From assembly GCA_040219275.1 (NCBI GenBank), contig JAVJSU010000081.1, forward strand, positions 11,388-75,387: a DNA stretch of 64,000 nucleotides. Reading direction: 5' to 3'. The notes beneath the pieces were generated by a model. The model made no database searches. It was not told where the DNA came from and saw only the letters and a program-made list of their open reading frames with translations. This document shows, piece by piece, positions 33,601-39,584 of the stretch. Numbering within the stretch: the first letter of the stretch is position 1; each line of letters opens with the position of its first letter. A program made the position numbers and the translations under genes. Source of the DNA: JAVJSU01 sp040219275. Its GTDB lineage: Bacteria; Chloroflexota; Anaerolineae; Aggregatilineales; Phototrophicaceae.

Positions 33601-36600
33601 GAAGTACATTGATGGTGATCGTGATGGCATATACGACTCACAAAATCAAGAAGATAGCACCGGCGCAGGCTGGGGAATCACAGTTTTCGATGAGAATGAA
33701 CAGGAAGTCGACAGTGGTTCAACCAATGGTACTGGTCAGATTATTTTCGAAGACCTGCCTTATGGAACCTACGAAGTCTGTGAAGAAGACCGCGACGGCT
33801 TCTCCCCTTATGGCGGCGAACTGTGCCAGGAAGTCACAATCCCACAAGTCCAGATTCCGCTGGTCTTCTTGAACCAGCCTGACACTCCACCACAAGATTT
33901 GTGTGAAATGAACCCGGACAGCATTCTTGTCAACGGGTGTTTCGAAGAACCTGAAGTCAATGGTAACAACTGGGAAATCTTTGACGACGTAACCGGTTGG
34001 GACATCGCATGGTTAAACGGCGAACCTTGCACAACCAACATTAATCCTTCACTGGAAATCCAGACGGAAGCCACATTAGGCAATGTTGATGTGATTAATG
34101 GCGAACAATATGCTGAATTGGATAGTGACTGTGAAGGTCCGCATGGTGATAGCAATCCGGAACGTACAACGGTTGAGATTTCTCAAACGCTGACGACCAT
34201 TCCGGGACATCGCTATGAAGTTTCCTTCTACTTCAACGCCCGTCCGAACCACATCAGCCAGAATCTGCGCGTCACCATCGATGGTGTTGACTACTTCAGC
34301 GAAGCACCGCCTTCAGGCTGGGAACTCCGCACCTTTGAATTCGTCGCAACTTCCACAGAAACCGTGATCGCGTTCGCTGATACCGGCGACCCCAACAGCT
34401 ATGGCGTGTTGCTGGATTGTATCAATGTGATTGATCTGGGCGCGGAACCACGCGGTTCAGTCCGTGTGACCAAGTTCAACGATCTGAATACAGATGGTGA
34501 CCGCGATAATGGTGAAGATCGTCTGCCCGGCTGGACCTTCGAACTGTATGAAGGTAACGCGCCTGTCGGTGATCCGATCCGTACCCGTACAACCAACGCT
34601 AGTGGTCGCCGTAACTTCGGTAACTTGCTACCGGGAACATACACCGTCTGTGAAGTGATGCAAACCGGTTGGACGAACACCACACCGCTCTGCCAGACGG
34701 TTGAGGTTGTTTCTGGAGAACAAGCCCAACTGAGCTTCGGTAATATCGAATTGCCGCCGGTTACTGATACCTGTGGTGCAATCGAAGTGATCGCATTCAA
34801 TCAAGGATTAGATCGCGACTTCGACCCGATTGTCGGCGCACGTAGTAACGCGAACATGGCACTCGGCGCACCGCAGAACAACGATACAATCAACTTTGTA
34901 TCGCTCGGCTTCGGTGATGTTGTCGATGATGAAGTTGTTGGTGAACTCATCCTACGTCTTGACGGTCTGGTCGTCGATGATAATGGTAGTGACTTCGATC
35001 TCTACTTCGTGGAAACCAGCTTCGGTGATCCCAGCGATGCCAGCTATCCGGAATCAGTGGAAGTCTTTATCTCCCTGCTCCCGAATGGTCCATGGACATC
35101 CGTTGGGTCTGTAACACAAGATGGTGGCGTAGACTTCCCCGGCGATGGTGCCAGCGCACTGTATGTCCGGTTGGTCGACACCTCCAATCGTGGTAGCTTC
35201 AGCTCCAGCGTGGCAGATGGCTATGATCTTGATGGCATCCTCTGTGATGAACCCAACATTCCGCCAGTAGCCGAAGACGACTACAAGTTTGTCTGGTACG
35301 GTCAGGATGTTTGTATCAACGTATTGGCGAACGACTTCGACGGCGACGGGGATATGTTGAGTATCGTCAGCAATACCTCCGCCAGTGAAGGTACAGCTGT
35401 CATTGATAATGTGAACTTCGTTCAGGACTATATGTGCTACGATCACGACAATGACAACAGTCCTGCTCCAGGTGGTACAGAAAGTGACGAGTTCGACTAT
35501 ACGGTCACCGATGGTGAAGATACCGATAGTGCAACGGTCTCCATCGACATTGCCCGTCTTGATCTGGAATGCCAGACGATTTCCGAAACGGAAATCACAT
35601 GGCAGGTGACAAATCCAGCGAGTTCGGTTAGCTTCCTGTGGGATTTGAACACAGGCGCAGACTCTGGTGCGGATACAGCAACAGCTGGTGTTAGCACGTT
35701 TGTCACCCCGCGCGAAAATGGCGTGAATGAAGTCGCAATCCTTGTAGGTGGTAACACAGGTTTTAGTGAACAAGACCGTGCAACCGATGAAGGTTGTGAA
35801 GAAGAATCGGTTGACGTGACACTCGTTAAGACTCTGGATTGGAACGGCAATGAGGTCAACAATGCAGTGAGCTTCGAGCTTTGCATTGATGATCTGTGTG
35901 GTATCGCCAACTCCGCCAATGGTTACGAAGTGGTGATCCCGAATGTTCCGTTGGGAAGCTACACCCTCAGCGAAACACCTGCGGCAAACTGGACAGTCAG
36001 CTTCCCCGGTGGCACAACAGCTAATGTGACAGCAGATAACAACACCTTTACCATTCACAACACGGCTGATGCACCGCCGCCCCCGCCGCCGCCCGTTGAG
36101 CAGGTCGGTACAATCGTTGTGACCAAGAACGTCATCACACCGCCCGCAGAACATGGTGACTTCACCATCTGCATCAGTAACGCTGTCTTCCCTGAAGATC
36201 AGCAGAATCAACCTGCCTGTTACAATGTCCATAACAATGGCGATCAGGTCTGGTGGAACGTAGTCATCCCGCAGGATCAAGACAGCGTTAACGTCGTGAT
36301 TAGTGAGAATCCTCCGGGCGCGAATTGGACAGTGGTTGGTTCCGGTGCATCTGTGACGGTTAATCCGAACCTGACGACCTACCATACCATCACCAACACC
36401 TACAACGCACCGCCCCCGCCGAGTTGTGAAGGTGGCATGGGTCCGCAGTCACATCTGAGTGGTGTCATCACCATTAGCGGGTTGACTGCCTACGGCACAG
36501 TCTATAACAACAGCAACGTTGAAGACTGCCAGTATCAGATTGGTATGGCATCGTACTCCAAGTATGATGAGATCATCGACAATCAGATAATCTTCCAGGG

Positions 36601-36964
36601 CTTCGATACTGTCGTGACGATCCCGGCAGGTGGAAGTGTTGAAATCAGCATCGCGCTACCGGAATGTGCGGTACAGGTCGATCTTTTCTACGGATCATTC
36701 TTGCCAAATCTGAACGGTCAGCGTTATGGTTCACGTTTGCTAGCGGCTATCCATCTCGGTGGGAACAACTACTGTGAGGCACCACAACAGGAACAACCGC
36801 CTGTTGAAGATGAGCAACCGCCTGTCGAAGACGAGCAACCGCCTGTCGAAGATGAGCAACCGCCCGTTGAAGACGAGCAACCGCCCGTTGAAGATGAGCA
36901 ACCGCCCGTTGAAGATGAGCAACCGCCCGTTGAAGATGAGCAACCGCCTGCTGAAGACGAATAG
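30680..36964 (+). CDS. Giant secreted multidomain surface protein (SdrD_B/CNA_B-like modules)
   Basis: 2,094 residues. A signal peptide ends near M-A-Q (32). Beyond it are many Ig/prealbumin-like modules. SdrD_B-like units start with K-(Y/F)-(I/N)-D-(G/L)-D-x-D-G and end G-T-Y-x-V-C-E near 272, 641, 971 and 1260. A DUF642-like carbohydrate-binding region spans about 1075-1250 (L-V-N-G-C-F-E-E-P, then F-Y-F-N-A-R-P). A cadherin-like tandem module at 1526-1620 carries V-L-A-N-D-F-D-G-D-G-D, and proline-linked modules follow (P-P-P-P-P-P near 1795). The tail (2039-2094) is eight copies of Q-P-P-V-E-D-E. Ca-binding D-x-D-G-D loops are frequent. It is probably an adhesin or fibrous surface protein. 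No LPXTG, PEP-CTERM or other sorting signal is visible at the C-terminus. It is transcribed alone, with a terminator after it. Confidence 0.85.
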   Translation: MQDLFRLTRWRTTAVVLFVVLGLLMSGMSVMAQPGRNNGGNADCPSGTVFIAKYETNDDDGSFEFDEGSDVISFSNLTNKPGEPEETTGADWESSVLVIHIIVKGKNANDYGTDIEPATMGSFDNTGLPNAGNSGNPPAISNVTFCGPETGRITVYKQVNDAQFEDLEFPFTFSDGDDVENFMLSDEGTNDVKTFEREAGTYTIAEDTSNLPEGWMFGASFCSTDPDPNPQTNSGITVPISISNSVDVQLAEGQDIYCHFGNLYTEPETFELRMIKYNDLDQDATNNEVNILPGEIPSGNGLQGWEFVVYDSNGNEVGRNTTSVENAGANGDLGIRASFPGLISGEEYTICETQQAGWVNTQPSNGVDNATYGEPCETVTLTSTTNVTRYFGNYEEAPETGTLLVEKVVEGDGDPNNPNQTFNLSIQNSNAANIGGADVLAGNVPVGRGDLAPDSYFVAESNLADGWTLTNISCISDNLTSNIGTFVEGDTSLSVELAAGDRVVCTFTNEYTPPPPSERISVILECVIDNYDGTFTAFFGYENHNDEEVEIPQGSDNFMTPNSFDVPYTTFGVPGVVDGRPGRTPFYESMEQAATDGIASIVFDGSNLVWTLTGPNGNTSTATASSGSTRCPDQPPQVGNLAVQKYIDGDRDGIYDSQNQEDSTGAGWGITVFDENEEEVDSGSTNGTGQIIFEDLPYGTYEVCEEDRDGFSPYGGELCQEVTIPQVQIPLVFLNQPDVSYPVDTCVVAGDSNGWTSYSVAPGEYAYVEGVDTPPLGTGSYQMKTGSSVGGRVLFAGNHLDGIPLADINGISFQTYIENAPNSVFVAPSLNLYVDLDGDGIWNFGDGQSSNLVYEPYYNGTVVTGTWQTWTITQDSGKWWDTRSIVAPGGGGTIAGNVTFAEILANYPNAKVVVPYPSADANFSGFQLVVGSSSGTGWLDFIGYIDNVAFNVSGTDLTCDTNDFEPELGTIAVQKYIDGDRDGIYDSQNQEDSTGAGWGITVFDENEQEVDSGSTNGTGQIIFEDLPYGTYEVCEEDRDGFSPYGGELCQEVTIPQVQIPLVFLNQPDTPPQDLCEMNPDSILVNGCFEEPEVNGNNWEIFDDVTGWDIAWLNGEPCTTNINPSLEIQTEATLGNVDVINGEQYAELDSDCEGPHGDSNPERTTVEISQTLTTIPGHRYEVSFYFNARPNHISQNLRVTIDGVDYFSEAPPSGWELRTFEFVATSTETVIAFADTGDPNSYGVLLDCINVIDLGAEPRGSVRVTKFNDLNTDGDRDNGEDRLPGWTFELYEGNAPVGDPIRTRTTNASGRRNFGNLLPGTYTVCEVMQTGWTNTTPLCQTVEVVSGEQAQLSFGNIELPPVTDTCGAIEVIAFNQGLDRDFDPIVGARSNANMALGAPQNNDTINFVSLGFGDVVDDEVVGELILRLDGLVVDDNGSDFDLYFVETSFGDPSDASYPESVEVFISLLPNGPWTSVGSVTQDGGVDFPGDGASALYVRLVDTSNRGSFSSSVADGYDLDGILCDEPNIPPVAEDDYKFVWYGQDVCINVLANDFDGDGDMLSIVSNTSASEGTAVIDNVNFVQDYMCYDHDNDNSPAPGGTESDEFDYTVTDGEDTDSATVSIDIARLDLECQTISETEITWQVTNPASSVSFLWDLNTGADSGADTATAGVSTFVTPRENGVNEVAILVGGNTGFSEQDRATDEGCEEESVDVTLVKTLDWNGNEVNNAVSFELCIDDLCGIANSANGYEVVIPNVPLGSYTLSETPAANWTVSFPGGTTANVTADNNTFTIHNTADAPPPPPPPVEQVGTIVVTKNVITPPAEHGDFTICISNAVFPEDQQNQPACYNVHNNGDQVWWNVVIPQDQDSVNVVISENPPGANWTVVGSGASVTVNPNLTTYHTITNTYNAPPPPSCEGGMGPQSHLSGVITISGLTAYGTVYNNSNVEDCQYQIGMASYSKYDEIIDNQIIFQGFDTVVTIPAGGSVEISIALPECAVQVDLFYGSFLPNLNGQRYGSRLLAAIHLGGNNYCEAPQQEQPPVEDEQPPVEDEQPPVEDEQPPVEDEQPPVEDEQPPVEDEQPPVEDEQPPAEDE
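32603..32892 (+). repeat. 290-bp internal repeat, copy A
   Basis: Nearly identical at DNA level to 33593-33882, lying exactly 990 bp apart (330 codons). It encodes one whole SdrD_B-like module, from A-V-Q-K-Y-I-D-G to F-L-N-Q-P-D. The few differences are scattered single bases, mostly silent. Confidence 0.95.
33593..33882 (+). repeat. 290-bp internal repeat, copy B
   Basis: Second copy of the module at 32603-32892. The sequences on either side of the two copies differ, so this looks like module duplication or gene conversion within the gene. Confidence 0.95.
36794..36961 (+). repeat. 21-bp tandem repeat, eight units
   Basis: Eight direct 21-bp units (CAACCGCC(T/C)GT(T/C)GAAGA...), each encoding Q-P-P-V-E-D-E; the last has Ala for Val. 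Variation is at silent third positions (GTT/GTC, GAT/GAC). It forms the extreme C-terminus and is a likely length-variable locus. Confidence 0.97.
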
Positions 36965-37028
36965 TCCTAAGTAGGGAAGAAGGCGATACCGGTAAGTAAC
37001 GCGGTAACGTCTAACAAGTAGCAAAACG

Positions 37029-37062
37029 AAGCCCCGCAGACTAAATTCTGTGGGGCTTTTTT
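37029..37062 (+). terminator. Rho-independent terminator
   Basis: AAGCCCCGCAGA pairs with TCTGTGGGGCTT (one G-T pair) around a 6-base loop, followed by a T-run, 65 bp after the surface protein stop. Confidence 0.92.
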
Positions 37063-37143
37063 GTTGGCTGTAGCAAATCTGGCTGTGTGCATGTACGATT
37101 CACACTATATAAGCTAGATGTAAACAAACTAAGGAGGAGAAGC

Positions 37144-37692
37144 ATGGCGCTTCCAGTAGATTTACAGCGTGATGAGAAAATTATTCAGGTGGTGCGTCGG
37201 CATCCCATTTTTTTCGTCAGTCGATTGTTTTTAGTGGGTTTGGGCGGGCTTGTGCCGGTCATTTTCCTGCTGATTCTCGCCGTCAGTACGAAAGATGCCG
37301 TGCGTGTCATCAGTTTAGCTGTTGCCGCGTTGTGGGGTTTGAGCTGGTTGGTCGTCACTTACTTTACATGGTATCGCTATCAAAACGACATCTGGATTAT
37401 CAGCAATCAGCGCATTGTTGACTCACTCAAACTCAGCCCGCTTAATCATCGGCTGTCATCGACAGATTTGATTAACGTGGAGGATATGTCCGTGACTAAA
37501 AACGGGATTCTGCCAACCATGTTTAACTTCGGGGATTTGCGCTGTCAGACGGCAGGCACACAGGATAATTTTATCTTGAGTGGTATCCCCAATCCGTCAA
37601 ATATTCTGGCATTGGTAGATCGTGCCCGTGATGATGCTCGCCGTGAACTGGCTTCACGCGGGGGGACGAACATGCCCGGTGTTATACGCTAA
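37144..37692 (+). CDS. Bacterial PH-domain membrane protein
   Basis: 182 residues. AAGGAGGAG just before the ATG at 37144 fixes the start, although the frame is open upstream. Two membrane segments (about 27-50 and 57-78) follow a short cytoplasmic N-terminus with D-E-K-I-I-Q-V-V-R-R-H-P. After Y-R-Y-Q-N-D-I-W-I-I-S-N-Q-R-I-V-D comes a bPH-like domain (D-L-I-N-V-E-D-M-S-V and I-P-N-P-S-N-I). The family (bPH_2, YdbT-like) is of unknown molecular role. The stop overlaps the convergent ABC ATPase stop. Confidence 0.8.
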   Translation: MALPVDLQRDEKIIQVVRRHPIFFVSRLFLVGLGGLVPVIFLLILAVSTKDAVRVISLAVAALWGLSWLVVTYFTWYRYQNDIWIISNQRIVDSLKLSPLNHRLSSTDLINVEDMSVTKNGILPTMFNFGDLRCQTAGTQDNFILSGIPNPSNILALVDRARDDARRELASRGGTNMPGVIR

Positions 37693-38486
37693 TCAGCAGA
37701 AGGTTGGATCGCCTCTAATACAGGTGATTCTGTCTGATTTTCTGCATTATTAGCGGTCCGGTTTGCATGTGATGGCAACTCCGATTTGTGGAGGCGTGGC
37801 AGAATTTTTCCCTCATGCAGATCATAGGCTTGATCGACAAAATCGACCACAATCGGATCGTGCGAGACAATTAAGAATGCTGTGCCCTGTCGTTCGGCAA
37901 TGGTCTGAAATAAGCGCATAATCCGGCGTGAGGTTTTGGTATCCAGACCGCTGGTAGGTTCATCAGCGAGGATGACCGACGGACGCAGGGCGAGGGCGCG
38001 GGCAATGGCGATGCGCTGACGTTGCCCACCGCTGAGTTCACCGGGGAGATGGTCTGCCCATGCGCTTAAGCCGACGACTTCTAAGGATGCTTTCGCCCGT
38101 TTGCGACGTTCAAAGTAGCCTAAACCGGGCAGGCGAAGCACAAGATCAATATTTTCCATCGCGGTGTAGGTGGGAATCAGCGTGTAATTCTGGAAGATAA
38201 ACCCGATCTGGGTACGCCGTAAACGGGTGCGTCGCCCTTCACGCATTTTGGTGATGTTCTGATCGCCGATGAAGATGTCGCCGTCGTTGGGTTTATCGAG
38301 TGCGCCAATTAAGTTGAGCAGGGTGGTTTTACCACTGCCAGACGGTCCATATAAGCCGACCATCTCGCCCGCTTTCACATTCAGATCAACCCCGCGCAAC
38401 ACATGCACAGACCGTTCACCTGTGCCGAATGATCGCTTTATATCGACTACCCGTACCTCTTGACCGATATATTCGACATCGCTCAT
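37689..38486 (-). CDS. ABC transporter ATP-binding protein, LolD/MacB type
   Basis: 265 residues. Walker A is G-P-S-G-S-G-K-T (47-54), signature L-S-G-G-Q-R-Q-R, Walker B V-I-L-A-D-E-P-T-S-G-L-D and an H-loop S-H-D. The S-V-H-V-L-R-G-V-D-L start and the size fit ATPases that pair with MacB/FtsX-like permeases in lipoprotein release, antimicrobial-peptide or macrolide export. The last 40 residues are a polar tail. Its start overlaps the stop of the upstream ATPase gene by 4 bp, so the pair probably forms a heterodimeric ATPase. No permease gene lies next to them. Confidence 0.92.
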   Translation of the reverse strand: MSDVEYIGQEVRVVDIKRSFGTGERSVHVLRGVDLNVKAGEMVGLYGPSGSGKTTLLNLIGALDKPNDGDIFIGDQNITKMREGRRTRLRRTQIGFIFQNYTLIPTYTAMENIDLVLRLPGLGYFERRKRAKASLEVVGLSAWADHLPGELSGGQRQRIAIARALALRPSVILADEPTSGLDTKTSRRIMRLFQTIAERQGTAFLIVSHDPIVVDFVDQAYDLHEGKILPRLHKSELPSHANRTANNAENQTESPVLEAIQPSAD

Positions 38487-39448
38487 GCGCTTGTTTGCTC
38501 CTGCTTCTGTTTCTTCTGTGAGCGTCGGCGTAACCGACCCAATAAGCCGCGTTTTGGTGGTGGGCTATCCTGTGGCAAAATGTCGTCGATTGTGCCGGAA
38601 AGCTCCTCATCTTCGGCGCTTTCTGGACGGAGCAACACACCTTCCGGGCGAATTTCTACCGCAATGTGATGCGCCTCAGAAAGATGAAGTTTGACCTTAT
38701 CCGGCAATTTGATGCGTCCGGCATCGTCCACACGGGATTGATCCTGATCGTTAAGTTCGGACAAATCCTGACCGAGCGCACCATCACGCAGGGTCAACAC
38801 GCGGTCTGCATAATCGGCAATTTCCAGATCATGCGTTACCATCAACACGGTTAGATTATAACGTTCGCGCAATTCCGCCAATAAGTCCATCATCTGTAAG
38901 GCGCTGGTACGGTCAAGTGCGCCGGTAGGTTCATCGGCTAGGAGTAAGGGCGGGTCATTTGCTAGCGCAACAGCAATGGCGACCCGTTGCTGTTGACCGC
39001 CGGAAAGTTGCGCGGGATGTTTGTGCAGATGCTCGCGTAAGCCGACCGCTTCTAATAATTCGCGGGCTTTTTTACGGCGTGTCCAGACGGGCATCCCTGC
39101 GAGCATCATTGGTAAGGTGACATTGGTGAGAGCGGTGCGATGAATCAGCAGATTTTTTTCGATCTGTTGCCAGACAAAGCCGACTTTTCTCAGGCGATAA
39201 TCCGCCAATTTACGCCCTTTAAGCTCCAATAAATTTTGCTCATCGACGATCAATTGTCCGGCGGTTGGCGTGTCTAAGCCACCGAGCAAATTCATCAGCG
39301 AACTTTTGCCCGCGCCACTCGGACCGATGATGGCGACCATTTCGCCTTTTTTCATTTTGAAGTCAATGCCCCGCAACGCCACGATCTCATGATCGGACAC
39401 TTTATAGGCTTTGACGATTTGCTTACAGGCAATGTAATCTGCGCTCAT
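38483..39448 (-). CDS. ABC transporter ATP-binding protein with C-terminal AbrB/SpoVT-like domain
   Basis: 321 residues. Residues 1-225 are a MacB-type ATPase: Walker A G-P-S-G-A-G-K-S (42-49), signature L-S-G-G-Q-Q-Q-R (148-155), Walker B L-L-L-A-D-E-P-T-G-A-L-D (168-179) and T-H-D (205-207). Residues 239-275 read R-V-D-D-A-G-R-I-K-L-P, then about 15 residues, then V-E-I-R-P-E-G-V-L-L-R-P. This matches the swapped-hairpin AbrB/SpoVT pattern (D-x-x-G-R-I-x-(I/L)-P ... (V/I)-x-L-R-P). The tail is basic (R-R-R-S-Q-K-K-Q-K). An AbrB-like module could mediate dimerisation or nucleic-acid binding. Coupled to the following ATPase by a 4-bp overlap. Confidence 0.88.
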   Translation of the reverse strand: MSADYIACKQIVKAYKVSDHEIVALRGIDFKMKKGEMVAIIGPSGAGKSSLMNLLGGLDTPTAGQLIVDEQNLLELKGRKLADYRLRKVGFVWQQIEKNLLIHRTALTNVTLPMMLAGMPVWTRRKKARELLEAVGLREHLHKHPAQLSGGQQQRVAIAVALANDPPLLLADEPTGALDRTSALQMMDLLAELRERYNLTVLMVTHDLEIADYADRVLTLRDGALGQDLSELNDQDQSRVDDAGRIKLPDKVKLHLSEAHHIAVEIRPEGVLLRPESAEDEELSGTIDDILPQDSPPPKRGLLGRLRRRSQKKQKQEQTSA

Positions 39449-39534
39449 GCTGACCTGTTTTGTCTATGGGTTCTATAAGGGTATTCGCTAAAACTGCGCG
39501 TGTGTGACAAATACTTACAACTTACTTATATTTG

Positions 39535-39567
39535 GTGGAGCATAGCGGTTGTTAATCTATGCTCCAC
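39535..39567 (-). terminator. Hairpin after the first double solute-binding protein gene
   Basis: GTGGAGCATAG and CTATGCTCCAC form a perfect 11-bp stem with an 11-base loop, starting 17 bp past the stop at 39585. There is no proper T-run, so it may be a weak or factor-dependent terminator. Confidence 0.55.
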
Positions 39568-39584
39568 ATTACCTGAATTGGACA

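Noticed and set aside
35054..36385. Minus-strand open frame of 443 codons opposite the giant surface protein
   Set aside because: It is a shadow of biased codons in the plus-strand gene, with no ribosome binding site, signal peptide or domain; the plus frame has clear modules.
36794..36961. CRISPR-like array
   Set aside because: The 21-bp units are contiguous with no spacers and are in frame as protein repeats.
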